In this document: positions 39,824 to 49,572 of the stretch, piece after piece
How the letters are laid out: each line of letters starts with the position of its first letter
How positions within the stretch are numbered: the first letter of the stretch is position 1
Source: Cellulomonas dongxiuzhuiae
GTDB lineage: Bacteria; Actinomycetota; Actinomycetes; Actinomycetales; Cellulomonadaceae
Direction: 5' to 3'
Assembly (NCBI RefSeq): GCF_018623035.1
Contig: NZ_CP076023.1
Span: forward strand, 3,162,001-3,226,000
Length of the DNA: 64,000 nt
Notes under the pieces: generated by a model
What the model was told of the DNA's origin: nothing
Databases searched by the model: none
Seen by the model: the letters and a program-made list of their open reading frames with translations, nothing else
Position numbers and translations under genes: made by a program

Positions 39824-40945
39824 TCAGCCGACGCGGTAGGCGCCGTGCAGGCGCACCGCACCGCCGTGGACGCCCTTCGTGCCCGCCACGACGTCCGGGG
39901 CGGTCGCATCGGCGTCCCGCCGGTCACGCACGCTCCCCAGCACCCACGCGGGCATCCCCCGGAGCCCGGCGGCTCGCTGCACGTCGTCGACGACGTCGGC
40001 CGAGACGACGGCGACCATGCCGACGCCGAGGTTGAGCGTGTTCTCCAGGTCCCCCCACGGGACCGCCCCGAGGCCCTGGACCAGGCTGAACACGGGCGGC
40101 AGCACCCACGCGGCGCGGTCGACGTCGGCGACGAGCCCGGGCGGCAGGACGCGCGCGACGTTGGCCGCGAGCCCCCCACCCGTGACGTGGCTGAAGACGT
40201 GGACGCGGTCAGGACCGAACTCCTCGACGAGCGCCAGGCAGTCCGCCGCGTAGACCCGGGTCGGCTCCAGCAGCTCCTCGCCCAGCGTGCGGCCCAGCTC
40301 GTCCACGTGGCGCTCCAGGCCCCACCCGGCGACCTGCACCACGCGCCGCACCAGCGAGTACCCGTTGGAGTGCAGCCCCGAGGACCCGAGAGCGACCAGG
40401 ACGTCACCCGCGCGCACGCGCTCGGGTCCCAGCAGCTGGTCCGCCTCGACGACACCCGTCGCGGCGCCGGCCACGTCGTACTCGTCGGGGCCCAGCAGGC
40501 CGGGGTGCTCGGCGGTCTCCCCGCCGACCAGCGCCGTGCCGGCGGCCGAGCAGGCGGCCGCGATCCCTCGCACCACGTCGGCGATGCGCTCGGGGACGAC
40601 CTTGCCGCAGGCGATGTAGTCCGTCATGAACAGGGGCCGCGCGCCGACCACCACGATGTCGTCGACGACCATGCCGACGAGGTCGAACCCGATGGTGTCG
40701 TGCACGTCCATGGCCTGCGCGATCGCGACCTTGGTGCCCACGCCGTCCGTGGAGGTCGCGAGCAGGGGCCTGCGGTAGCGCGTGAGCACGGAGGCGTCGT
40801 ACAGGCCGGCGAAGCCGCCGACACCACCGAGGACCTGCGGTCCGTGCGTGGCGCGCACGGCGTCCTTCATGAGCTCGACGGCCCGGTCCCCGGCCTCCGT
40901 GTCGACGCCTGCGGAGGCGTACGTGACGGGCTGCGGGGCGCTCAC
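39824..40945 (-). CDS. purM: Phosphoribosylformylglycinamidine cyclo-ligase (AIR synthetase)
   Basis: 373-residue ATP-dependent enzyme of purine synthesis converting FGAM to AIR. TYASAGVDTEAGDRAVELMK, the PurM nucleotide motif LLATSTDGVGTKVAIAQ, VDDIVVVGARPLFMTDYIA, ALVGGETAEHPGL and HVTGGGLAANVARVLP are all diagnostic. GTG start at 40945 overlaps the purF stop. Operon with purF. Confidence 0.95.
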   Translation of the reverse strand: MSAPQPVTYASAGVDTEAGDRAVELMKDAVRATHGPQVLGGVGGFAGLYDASVLTRYRRPLLATSTDGVGTKVAIAQAMDVHDTIGFDLVGMVVDDIVVVGARPLFMTDYIACGKVVPERIADVVRGIAAACSAAGTALVGGETAEHPGLLGPDEYDVAGAATGVVEADQLLGPERVRAGDVLVALGSSGLHSNGYSLVRRVVQVAGWGLERHVDELGRTLGEELLEPTRVYAADCLALVEEFGPDRVHVFSHVTGGGLAANVARVLPPGLVADVDRAAWVLPPVFSLVQGLGAVPWGDLENTLNLGVGMVAVVSADVVDDVQRAAGLRGMPAWVLGSVRDRRDADATAPDVVAGTKGVHGGAVRLHGAYRVG

Positions 40946-42489
40946 GGGTGCTCCAGCGCGGACGCGCCACCGGCCGTCGGGACGATGCTGAGCAGACCGT
41001 CCTCGGGCTGCCCGAGCGGCAGCTGGTTCTGCTCCAGCAGGTGCTTGCCCAGCCGCTCGGACGGCGGCAGCTCGATCGGGTACCGGCCACTGAAGCACGC
41101 CGTGCACAGCTGCGACGCAGGCTGCTCGGTGGCGGCGATCATGTTCTCCTCGGACAGGTAGCCCAGCGAGTCGGCGCCCAGGGAACGGGCGATCTCCTCG
41201 ACCCCCAGGCCGTTGGCGATGAGCTCGGCGCGCGACGCGAAGTCGATGCCGTAGAAGCACGGCCACTTCACGGGCGGTGCGGTGATCCGGATGTGGACCT
41301 CGGCCGCCCCTGACTCGCGCAGCATCCGGACCAGCGCGCGCTGCGTGTTGCCGCGCACGATGGTGTCGTCCACGACCACGAGGCGCTTGCCGCGGATGAC
41401 GTCCTTGAGCGGGTTGAGCTTGAGGCGGATGCCGAGCTGGCGCAGCGTCTGCGAGGGCTGGATGAACGTGCGCCCCACGTACGCGTTCTTCGTCAGGCCC
41501 TGCCCGAACGGGATGCCGGACTTGGCGGCGTAGCCCACCGCCGCGGGCGTGCCCGACTCGGGGACGGGGATGACCAGGTCCGCCTCGACGGGGTGCTCGA
41601 CGGCCAGGCGGCGGCCCATCTCGACGCGCGCGGCGTGGACCGAGCGACCGTTGATCGTCGTGTCGGGCCGCGCGAGGTACACGTACTCGAACACGCAGCC
41701 GGCACGGTCGATGGGCGCGAAGCGCGTGGACCGCAGCCCGTCGGCGTCGATCGCGATGAACTCGCCCGGCTCGACCTCGCGCACGTACGACGCACCGACG
41801 ATGTCGAGGGCCGAGGTCTCCGAGGCGACCACCCAGCCGCGCTCGAGACGGCCGAGCACCAGCGGGCGCACCCCCTGCGGGTCGCGCGCGGCGTACAGCG
41901 TGCGCTCGTCCATGAAGACGAGGCAGAACGCGCCGCGCAGACGCGGCAGCACCTCGAGCGCCGTCGCCTCGAGCGTGTGGTCCGGGTCGCCCGCGAGCAG
42001 CGCCGTGATGAGCGCGGTGTCGGTGGTGTTGCCGCGCGCGAGCTCGCCGCGGCGCTGGCTGCCGTACCGCTCGGCGACGAGGTCGACGAGCTCGGCGGAG
42101 TTGGTGAGGTTGCCGTTGTGCCCCAGGGCGACCGTGCCCGCGGCGGTCGCGCCGAGCGTCGGCTGCGCGTTCTCCCACGTCGACCCACCGGTCGTCGAGT
42201 AGCGCGTGTGGCCGATGGCGATGTGCCCCTGCAGGGCGTTCAGCGCCGTCTCGTCGAAGACCTGGGAGACGAGCCCCATGTCCTTGTAGACGAGCAGCTG
42301 GGAGCCGTTCGACGTCGCGATGCCCGCGGACTCCTGCCCGCGGTGCTGCAACGCGTACAAGCCGAAGTAGGTGAGCTTCGCCACCTCTTCACCGGGTGCC
42401 CAGACGCCGAAGACGCCGCAGGCATCCTGCGGGCCTTTCTCGCCGGGTAGAAGGTCGTGGTTGAGACGTCCGTCTGCGCGGGTGGCCAC
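40942..42489 (-). CDS. purF: Amidophosphoribosyltransferase
   Basis: 515-residue first committed enzyme of purine synthesis. N-terminal glutaminase: the nucleophile is Cys in QDACGVFGVW, preceded by a short propeptide that is removed in this class; LYALQHRGQESAGIA follows. The phosphoribosyltransferase loop is VVVDDTIVRGNTQRAL. The C-terminal VEEIARSLGADSLGYLS and CTACFSGRYPIEL complete it; the Cys residues there fit the [4Fe-4S] form. GTG at 42489 gives the usual VATRADGRLNHDLLPGEKG start; 42507 is an alternative. Confidence 0.95.
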   Translation of the reverse strand: MATRADGRLNHDLLPGEKGPQDACGVFGVWAPGEEVAKLTYFGLYALQHRGQESAGIATSNGSQLLVYKDMGLVSQVFDETALNALQGHIAIGHTRYSTTGGSTWENAQPTLGATAAGTVALGHNGNLTNSAELVDLVAERYGSQRRGELARGNTTDTALITALLAGDPDHTLEATALEVLPRLRGAFCLVFMDERTLYAARDPQGVRPLVLGRLERGWVVASETSALDIVGASYVREVEPGEFIAIDADGLRSTRFAPIDRAGCVFEYVYLARPDTTINGRSVHAARVEMGRRLAVEHPVEADLVIPVPESGTPAAVGYAAKSGIPFGQGLTKNAYVGRTFIQPSQTLRQLGIRLKLNPLKDVIRGKRLVVVDDTIVRGNTQRALVRMLRESGAAEVHIRITAPPVKWPCFYGIDFASRAELIANGLGVEEIARSLGADSLGYLSEENMIAATEQPASQLCTACFSGRYPIELPPSERLGKHLLEQNQLPLGQPEDGLLSIVPTAGGASALEHP

Positions 42490-42557
42490 GCCACCATGGT
42501 GGCACACCGGTGCCGAACCGCGCGCCGCGGATCCACCGGGGGGTCGCCCGGTGCGGG

Positions 42558-42965
42558 TCAGTCCGGCGGGGCGGGGCGCCGACGACGCATGCTGCGCCGG
42601 TCCGCGAGCACCGCGAGCCCGCCCCCGACGAACGCCCCGACGACCGCGCCGGTCACCGCGAGCACCCAGCGGACCCCGTTCTGGCCGCCCAGGAACGGCA
42701 GGATGCCGCCGTCCTGGCCGCTCACGCCGCTGCCCTGCGCAGTCGCGAACGCCACGACGAGCGCGACGACGACGCCGACCAGTGCGCCGGCGACCAGGAA
42801 CGCGCCGTAGCGCGGTGCACGCCGCACGGTCGCCGGCACGGCGACACGCGCCAGCTCGGCCTCGGCCGGGGGCCCGGAGGAGACGTCGTCCGGGCGGGGG
42901 TCGTCGGCGGGGCGGGGGTCGTCGGCGGGGCGGGGGTCGTCGGCGGGGCGGGGGTCGTCGGGCAC
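42558..42965 (-). CDS. Membrane protein with N-terminal DDPRPA repeats
   Basis: 135-residue protein with two membrane segments (about residues 54-75 and 96-120) and a basic C-terminus. The first ~28 residues are tandem hexapeptides DDPRPA (three exact plus a DDPRPD end) encoded by an 18-base repeat. The similar position beside purF and a sterol-carrier gene suggests a conserved actinobacterial neighbour of unknown function. The start at 42965 lies next to the next gene's stop (15 bases), so the repeat is at the very N-terminus. Confidence 0.65.
   Translation of the reverse strand: MPDDPRPADDPRPADDPRPADDPRPDDVSSGPPAEAELARVAVPATVRRAPRYGAFLVAGALVGVVVALVVAFATAQGSGVSGQDGGILPFLGGQNGVRWVLAVTGAVVGAFVGGGLAVLADRRSMRRRRPAPPD
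42900..42953 (-). repeat. Tandem repeat, 18-base unit, three exact copies plus partial flanks
   Basis: Units at 42900-42917, 42918-42935 and 42936-42953 are identical (GTCGTCGGCGGGGCGGGG on plus) and partial copies extend on both sides. The in-frame 18-base unit encodes DDPRPA, so copy-number change by slippage would keep the reading frame. Confidence 0.9.
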
Positions 42966-42979
42966 CTGGCGATCCTAGG

Positions 42980-43357
42980 TCAGCGGGTCCTGGCCGCCTG
43001 CAGCGGCAGCAGGTGCGACAGGTCGGCGCGCTCGCCGGACGCGTGCACCCGCCCGGACGCCACCGCGTCGTCCCACGTCAGGTCGCCGACCGCGAGCGCG
43101 AGCCACGTGGGCGCGTCCGTCTCGACGACGTTGGGCGGGGTGCCGCGGGTGTGCCGGGGCCCCGGGACGGCCTGCACGGCGCCGTCGGGCGGGACGCGGA
43201 CCTCGACCGCGTTACCCGGTGCCACGTCGGCGAGCTCCTCGAGGGTGAACCGGACGGCGGTGCGCCGCACGGCCGTCACGGCACCCTCGGGGTCGGCGCG
43301 CCACGCGTGCAGCGCGGCGCGTCCGTCGGCGGGGTCGGTGCGGCGACGCGGTGGCAC
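42980..43357 (-). CDS. Sterol-carrier family (SCP2-like) protein
   Basis: 125-residue protein. [19 protein letters not shown], then [20 protein letters not shown], and [20 protein letters not shown] with a final [17 protein letters not shown] fit the actinobacterial sterol-carrier family protein near purF. The WxxLAxG and SGxRADLSxxLPL patterns are its hallmarks. GTG start at 43357 follows GGAGGA. It probably binds a hydrophobic ligand; the partner is unknown. Confidence 0.8.
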   Translation of the reverse strand: MPPRRRTDPADGRAALHAWRADPEGAVTAVRRTAVRFTLEELADVAPGNAVEVRVPPDGAVQAVPGPRHTRGTPPNVVETDAPTWLALAVGDLTWDDAVASGRVHASGERADLSHLLPLQAARTR

Positions 43358-43519
43358 CCCGCCATCCTCCCCCACCCGGCAGGGACGAGCCCGCTCAGGC
43401 GTCGTCGCGCAGCCACGCCGGCACGGCGCGCGCCGCCGAGGTGGCCGACACGACGCTGCGGACCGTGCGGGCGGCGATGCGCCAGTCCTCCTGCGGCCGT
43501 CGCCCGTGCTCACCCCCGG

Positions 43520-43565
43520 GACGCGAGAGAGCGATCCAGCACGTGCCGGATCGCTCTCTCGCGTC
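43520..43565. terminator. 18-bp hairpin after gdhA, containing GCGAGAGAGC
   Basis: Arms 43520-43537 and 43548-43565 pair perfectly over 18 bp (start GACGCGAGAG) with a 10-base loop. It lies 14 bases beyond the gdhA stop. The stretch GCGAGAGAGCGATCC (43523-43537) recurs exactly at 54260-54274 after another gene. Confidence 0.8.
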
Positions 43566-43578
43566 AGGGGCGGGTGGG

Positions 43579-44934
<1,356 letters not shown>

Positions 44935-45032
44935 TCAGCGAGGACGGGAAACTGGTCGAGCCTAGGTCCGCCCCCTGGCACGGGTGTGGGACGTCCGACC
45001 CGTGGGCAGCGGGTCACCGGCCCCGGACGCGC

Positions 45033-45080
45033 GACGAGGCCGCGGAACTCCCGGCGTCCGGGGGTGTCCGCGGCCTCGTC
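45033..45080. terminator. Terminator of the first GH6 cellulase gene
   Basis: 14-bp perfect stem GACGAGGCCGCGGA (45033-45046) with 45067-45080, 20-base loop, 26 bases beyond the stop of the minus-strand cellulase. The stem shares GAGGCCGCGG with the terminator of the second cellulase. Confidence 0.8.
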
Positions 45081-45105
45081 CTGCGGTGCACTCAGGCGCT
45101 GCGCG

Positions 45106-46548
45106 TCACCACTTGGCGTTGCGCGCGAGCTCCAGGGCCATCGCCTGCCACCACGCGCCGGCCGACGGGCCGCCGTTGCAGCTGCCGTCCGACTCGCCCG
45201 GGAGCTTGATCCACAGCAGCGCGTCGAGCCCGCTGCCGTCGTTCACCTTGGTGGGACGCTCACCGAGCGCGCGGCCGCTCGGGTTGCACCACTCCGAGCC
45301 GCTGGGGCCGTTGCCGTTGCGCGACGTGTCGATGACGAACGTCCTGCCGCCCGTGAGCTGCGAGATCTGCTGGCCGTAGGCCTTGGCCTCCGCCGTCGTC
45401 CGGTAGTTGGACACGTTGAGCGAGAAGCCCACGGCGTCGGAGAACCCGATGCGGTTGAGGCGGTTGGCGGCCTCGGCGGGCGAGAGCCACGCGGAGTGCC
45501 CGGCGTCGATGTAGACGCGGGCGCCCTTGGCGGTCAGGGACTTGGCGGCGTACTGCAGGAAGCCGACCCGGTCGCCCTGGCCGTCGCAGTCACCGAGCTG
45601 CGCGAGCGCGTCGGGCTCGAGGATCACCCAGGGGTTGCCCTGGATGCCCGCGGCGACCGTGTCGATCCAGCGCGCGTACTCGGACTCGCCGACGCCGCCG
45701 CCGGAGTGCGAGCCGCAGTCACGGCCCGGGATCGCGTAGACGACGAGCAGCGCCGTCTTCCCCGCGGCCTGCGCGGCACCGGTGATGTCGCGCACCTCCT
45801 GCTGCGCGTGCGACGCGTCGTTCCAGTTGCCGACCCAGTAGGCCTGCGGCGTCAGCGCGATCTTCTCGAGCAGCGCCTTGTCGGTGCCGCTCGCGGCCTG
45901 CCAGGCGCGGTACGCCTGGTTGGTCGTGTCGATGTGGAAGTCACCGGAGGAGACGGGCGGCGGCGTGACCGTCGGGGTGGGGGTCGGCGTCGGGGTGGGG
46001 GTCGGCGTCGGGGTGGGGGTGGGCGTGGCCGACGGGGTGGGCGTCGCCGACGGCGTCGGGGTGGGCGTCGCCGACGGGGTGGGCGTGGGCGTCGGGGTGG
46101 ACGTCGGCCCGACGTCACCCGTGCACGTCGTGCCGTTCAGGGTGAAGGACGTGGGTGCGCCGTTGCTGCCGCTCCAGGAGCCGTTGAAGCCGACCTGGAA
46201 CCTGCCGTCGGTGCCGACCGAGCCGTTCCACGGCATGTTGGTGACGGTGACCTGGGAGCCGGACACCGACGAGACGCCGTTCCACAGCTGCTGGATGCCC
46301 TGCCCGTCGGGGAACGCCCAGCGCAGGTCCCAGGAGGACAGCGGGTCGCCCAGGTTGGTCACGGTCACGCTCGCGCCGAAGCCGCCGGGCCACTGGCTCG
46401 TGACGGCGTAGTCGACGCGGCAGCCCGCGGCGGCCTGCGCCATGGTCGACGTCAGCGCGGTCACGCCGGCGGCCACGACCGCGCCGGCGGCGACGGCCGC
46501 GACGACCGTGCGCCGCCGGGTGAAGGCCCTCGTTGTGCGGGGGGACAT
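45106..46548 (-). CDS. Secreted GH6 cellulase with N-terminal CBM2 (CenA-like endoglucanase)
   Basis: 480-residue secreted beta-1,4-glucanase. Residues 1-40 are a long basic signal peptide ending AQAAA. A CBM2 follows (about 41-145): CRVDYAVTSQWPGGFGASVT, WDLRWAFPDGQ, Trp residues and the closing NGTTCTG. A ~55-residue PTPTPSAT linker joins it to the GH6 domain (about 200-480). GH6 catalytic features are IPGRDCGSHSGGG (general acid Asp), VILEPDALAQLGDC and IDTSRNGNGP (base-region Asp). The C-terminal WIKLPGESDGSCNGG and final NAKW match Cellulomonas CenA. Its tandem neighbour is a close paralogue. Expected endoglucanase action is by analogy; loop structure was not checked. Confidence 0.93.
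   Translation of the reverse strand: MSPRTTRAFTRRRTVVAAVAAGAVVAAGVTALTSTMAQAAAGCRVDYAVTSQWPGGFGASVTVTNLGDPLSSWDLRWAFPDGQGIQQLWNGVSSVSGSQVTVTNMPWNGSVGTDGRFQVGFNGSWSGSNGAPTSFTLNGTTCTGDVGPTSTPTPTPTPSATPTPTPSATPTPSATPTPTPTPTPTPTPTPTPTVTPPPVSSGDFHIDTTNQAYRAWQAASGTDKALLEKIALTPQAYWVGNWNDASHAQQEVRDITGAAQAAGKTALLVVYAIPGRDCGSHSGGGVGESEYARWIDTVAAGIQGNPWVILEPDALAQLGDCDGQGDRVGFLQYAAKSLTAKGARVYIDAGHSAWLSPAEAANRLNRIGFSDAVGFSLNVSNYRTTAEAKAYGQQISQLTGGRTFVIDTSRNGNGPSGSEWCNPSGRALGERPTKVNDGSGLDALLWIKLPGESDGSCNGGPSAGAWWQAMALELARNAKW
45960..46105 (-). repeat. Low-complexity Pro/Thr linker tract of the first cellulase
   Basis: Imperfect repeats built on GTCGGGGTGG encode alternating PT and PTPTPSAT units. The second cellulase has a different linker (PTQxP, PSPTPSRTPTQ), so the linkers have diverged faster than the catalytic domains. 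Confidence 0.85.
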
Positions 46549-46676
46549 GGACTCTCCTCGGATCGGATCGGGTCGGCCTGCGGCGCGTCGGGCGACGTGC
46601 GCCGGCTGACGCGCCCGGGGAGGCGTCGGCGCCGTCCCCGGACGACACGTCGATCACACCCGGTCCGGACCCACGA

Positions 46677-46704
46677 TGGCGAGCGGACGGCCGATCCCTA
46701 ATCG
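46677..46704 (-). promoter_or_regulatory. Conserved upstream element of the first cellulase gene
   Basis: The stretch beginning TGGCGAGCGGACGG and ending CCTAATCG on the plus strand is conserved at 48341-48368, at almost the same distance from the start codon (129 versus 131 bases). Between element and start both genes also share GATCACACCCG, GACGCGCCCGGGGAGG and TCCTCGGATCGG. It is likely the promoter or operator of both cellulase genes. A CelR/CebR consensus (TGGGAGCGCTCCCA) was not found. Confidence 0.55.
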
Positions 46705-46726
46705 TTTTGACACGGAACGGACACGG

Positions 46727-46770
46727 CGAGGCCGCGGACGCGTCCCCGTGCGGGGGCGACCGCGGCCTCG
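46727..46770. terminator. Terminator of the second GH6 cellulase gene
   Basis: 11-bp stem CGAGGCCGCGG (46727-46737) with 46760-46770 and an inner CCCCG/CGGGG hairpin, 31 bases beyond the stop of the cellulase. It resembles the terminator at 45033-45080 and lies upstream of the first gene's promoter element. Confidence 0.78.
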
Positions 46771-46800
46771 TCGTGCGGTGCGCTCTTCAGGCGCTGCGCG

Positions 46801-48210
46801 TCACCACTTGGCGTTGCGCGCGAGCTCCAGGGCCATCGCCTGCCACCACGCGCCGGCCGTCGGGCCGCCGTTGCACGTGCCGTCGGACTCGCCCGGCCGC
46901 TTGATCCACAGCAGCGCGTCAAGCCCGCTGCCGTCGTTCACCTTGGTGGGACGCTCACCGAGCGCGCGTCCGCTCGGGTTGCACCACTCGCTGCCCGTGG
47001 CGCCGTTGCCGTTGCGGGAGGTGTCGATGACGAACCTCTTGCCGCCCGTCAGCTGCGAGATCTGCTGTCCGTAGGCCTTGGCCTCGGCCGTCGTCCGGTA
47101 GTTCGACACGTTGAGCGAGAAGCCCACGGCGTCGGAGAACCCGATGCGGTTGAGGCGGTTGGCGGCCTCGCTCGCCGAGAGCCACGCGGAGTTGCCGGCG
47201 TCGATGTAGACGCGCGCACCCTTGGCCGTCAGGGACTTGGCGGCGTACTGCAGGAAGCCGACCCGGTCGCCCTGGCCGTCGCAGTCACCGAGCTGCGCGA
47301 GCGCGTCCGGCTCGAGGATCACCCAGGGGTTGCCCTGGATGCCGGCGGCGACGGTGTCGATCCAGCGCGCGTACTCCGACGTCGAGACGCCACCGCCCGA
47401 GTAGGACCCGCAGTCGCGGCCCGGGATCGCGTAGACGACGAGGAGCGCGGTCTTGCCCGCGGCGCGAGCCCGACCGGTGTAGTCACGCACCTGCTCCTGC
47501 GTGGCGCTGGCCGTGGCCCAGTCGCCGATCCACAGCGCCTGCGGCGTCAGCGCGATCTTGGCCAGGAGGTTCTTGTCGGTGCCGGACGCCGCCTGCCACG
47601 CCGCGTACGCGGACGTCGTGGGGTCGACGTAGAAGTCGCTGCTGCTCACGGGCGGCTGCGACTGGGTGGGCTGCGGGCTCGGCGTCTGCGTCGGCGTCCG
47701 CGAGGGAGTCGGCGACTGGGTCGGCCGCGGCGTGGACGACGGCGTCTGCGTGGGCTGCTGCGTCGGGCCCGTGACCCCGCCCGTGCACGTCGTGCCGTTG
47801 AGCGTGAAGGACGTCGGGGCGCCGTTCGCACCGCTCCAGGAGCCGTTGAAGCCGACCTGGATGGTGCCGTTGGTGGCGACCGAGCCGTTCCACGGCGAGT
47901 TGGTGACGGTGACCTGCGAGCCGCTCGACGACACCTGGCCGTTCCAGAGCGACTGGATCGTCTGCCCGTTGGGGAACGACCAGCGCAGGTCCCATGACGA
48001 CAGCGGGTCGCCGAGGTTGGTGACGGTGACCGTGCCGCCGAAGCCGCCGGGCCACTGGCTGCTGATCGCGTAGTCGGCACGGCAGCCGGCCGCGGCGCTC
48101 GCCGCGGTGGACGTGAGCGCGGTGACGCCGGCGGCGACCACCGCTCCTGCGGCGAGGGCCGCGACGAGCTTGCGACCGGCGGCGGAGGCCGCCTTCGTGC
48201 GGGGGGGCAT
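46801..48210 (-). CDS. Secreted GH6 cellulase with N-terminal CBM2, paralogue of 45106-46548
   Basis: 469-residue paralogue with the same plan: signal peptide ending ASAAA, CBM2 (CRADYAISSQWPGGFGGTVT, WDLRWSFPNGQ), a linker of PTQ/PSPT type (about 146-195), and GH6 domain with IPGRDCGSYSGGG, VILEPDALAQLGDC and IDTSRNGNGA. Long stretches such as KVNDGSGLDALLWIK are identical to the other copy. ATG at 48210 was chosen for its signal peptide. Tandem duplication includes promoter and terminator; the two may differ in substrate or temperature optimum. In both, the GRDC acid and DTSRNG base regions are intact. Confidence 0.93.
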   Translation of the reverse strand: MPPRTKAASAAGRKLVAALAAGAVVAAGVTALTSTAASAAAGCRADYAISSQWPGGFGGTVTVTNLGDPLSSWDLRWSFPNGQTIQSLWNGQVSSSGSQVTVTNSPWNGSVATNGTIQVGFNGSWSGANGAPTSFTLNGTTCTGGVTGPTQQPTQTPSSTPRPTQSPTPSRTPTQTPSPQPTQSQPPVSSSDFYVDPTTSAYAAWQAASGTDKNLLAKIALTPQALWIGDWATASATQEQVRDYTGRARAAGKTALLVVYAIPGRDCGSYSGGGVSTSEYARWIDTVAAGIQGNPWVILEPDALAQLGDCDGQGDRVGFLQYAAKSLTAKGARVYIDAGNSAWLSASEAANRLNRIGFSDAVGFSLNVSNYRTTAEAKAYGQQISQLTGGKRFVIDTSRNGNGATGSEWCNPSGRALGERPTKVNDGSGLDALLWIKRPGESDGTCNGGPTAGAWWQAMALELARNAKW

Positions 48211-48340
48211 GGGTTCTCCTCGGATCGGGTCGGCCGGTGGCGCATCGGGGCGACGGGCGTCGGGCCGACGCGCCCGGGGAGGGTCGCCAGCGACACCTCT
48301 CCCGAACGACTGCACGATCACACCCGAGCACGGCGTGTCC

Positions 48341-48368
48341 TGGCGAGCCGAGGGCCGGTGCCTAATCC
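48341..48368 (-). promoter_or_regulatory. Conserved upstream element of the second cellulase gene
   Basis: Counterpart of 46677-46704. It begins TGGCGAGCCGAGGG and ends CCTAATCC on the plus strand, 131 bases before the ATG. Shared spacing and flanking blocks indicate the duplication carried the regulatory region and that selection has kept it. Confidence 0.55.
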
Positions 48369-48437
48369 TTTTTGTGACGAGACAGAGCCGCGCGCCTCTC
48401 CGACGAGGCGCAGCCGGATCGCCGTCGCGGCGCGACC

Positions 48438-49505
48438 TCACCCGCGGTGCGAGCCCCGGCTCCGCTGTTGCCGGTGGTACTCGCGGGTGACGCGCCGCCA
48501 CCTCGCCCGCTCCTCCGCCGCCAGGCGCGCGTCCGCGCGCCGCGCCGCGTGCTCCGCCTCGCGCTGCAGCTTGCGCCAGCTCGCCAGGCGCCGCTCCGCC
48601 AGCTCACCGCCCGCCAGTGCTTCCTGCACGGCGCACCCCGGCTCGGTCACGTGCGCGCAGTCGGCGAACCGGCAGCGTGCCGCGAGCGCGGCGACGTCGG
48701 CGAAGGTCGCGTCCAGCGCGTCCGGTGCGGCCACGAGCCCCACGCCCCGGACCCCCGGGGTGTCCACGAGGACCGCCCCGTCCGCGAGCGGGACGAGCTC
48801 GCGGTGCGTCGTGGTGTGCCGCCCGCGGCCGTCGGCCCGGCGCCCGCCCGTGGCCATGACCTGGCGCCCGGCGAGCGCGTTGACCAGGCTCGACTTGCCG
48901 GCACCCGACGGACCCACCGCGACGAGCGCGACGCCGGGCGCGAGCAGGGCGCGCACCGGCGTGAGACCCGTCCCGTCGACGACGCTCACGACGTGCACGT
49001 CGACGCCGATCGCCACCGCCGCGACCTCCGCGGCCATGCCCTCGGGATCGGGCACCAGGTCGGCCTTGGTCAGCACGACGACGGGCCGGGCACCCGAACG
49101 CCACGCGAGCGTCAGCAGCCGCTCGACGCGCCCCAGGTCCGGGTCGGGGTCCAGGTGCTCGACGACGAGCACGAGGTCGACGTTGGCCGCGACCGCCTGC
49201 TCGAGCGACGTGCGTCCCGCGGAGTCGCGCACGACCGCGGTGCGCCGGGGGTGCAGCACCGTCGCGCGCCAGGCCGCGTCCACGCGACCCCCCCGCTCCA
49301 CGTCGACGACGTCACCGACCGTGGGCGGGACGCGCGTGCCGTCCGGCAGCGGCAGCAGGCCGTCGCGCGGCAGGTCGGCCCGGTGCGCGGCGGCGCCCAG
49401 GTCGTCGTCCGGGACGACGAGCAGGGCACCGCGGTCCGCACGCACGACGCGGGCGCGCAGCGGCGCACCGTCGTCGGCGGTGGGGGGTGCGGCGGGCTCG
49501 GTCAC
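48438..49505 (-). CDS. rsgA: Ribosome small subunit-dependent GTPase A
   Basis: 355-residue circularly permuted GTPase that matures the 30S subunit. The order G4-G1-G3 is diagnostic: VVLTKADLVPD (G4), VGPSGAGKSSLVNALAG (G1), GRGRHTTTHRELVPL (G2), VDTPGVRGVG (G3). The zinc finger is CRFADCAHVTEPGCAV. The N-terminal OB-like domain carries ARVVRADRGALLVVP. The C-terminus is strongly basic. GTG/ATG start at 49505. Stand-alone gene after the cellulase regulatory region. Confidence 0.94.
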   Translation of the reverse strand: MTEPAAPPTADDGAPLRARVVRADRGALLVVPDDDLGAAAHRADLPRDGLLPLPDGTRVPPTVGDVVDVERGGRVDAAWRATVLHPRRTAVVRDSAGRTSLEQAVAANVDLVLVVEHLDPDPDLGRVERLLTLAWRSGARPVVVLTKADLVPDPEGMAAEVAAVAIGVDVHVVSVVDGTGLTPVRALLAPGVALVAVGPSGAGKSSLVNALAGRQVMATGGRRADGRGRHTTTHRELVPLADGAVLVDTPGVRGVGLVAAPDALDATFADVAALAARCRFADCAHVTEPGCAVQEALAGGELAERRLASWRKLQREAEHAARRADARLAAEERARWRRVTREYHRQQRSRGSHRG

Positions 49506-49572
49506 GCTGCCGACGCTAGGCCGGGGGCACGCCGGGCCGCGACGGATTTCCGCCCGCAGGGCGCGCGCGACC

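Noticed and set aside
43358..43578. Short minus-strand coding remnant between gdhA and the sterol-carrier gene (ending [10 protein letters not shown] at 43395)
   Set aside because: The last ~30 residues look protein-like, but there is no start codon or ribosome-binding site and the frame runs through the gdhA terminator hairpin.
45960..46105. Possible CRISPR-like direct repeats
   Set aside because: The repeats are Pro/Thr linker codons inside the cellulase gene; there are no unique spacers of constant length and no cas genes.
46677..46704. CelR/CebR operator upstream of the cellulases
   Set aside because: No TGGGAGCGCTCCCA-like palindrome occurs in either cellulase promoter region; the conserved block there has a different sequence.
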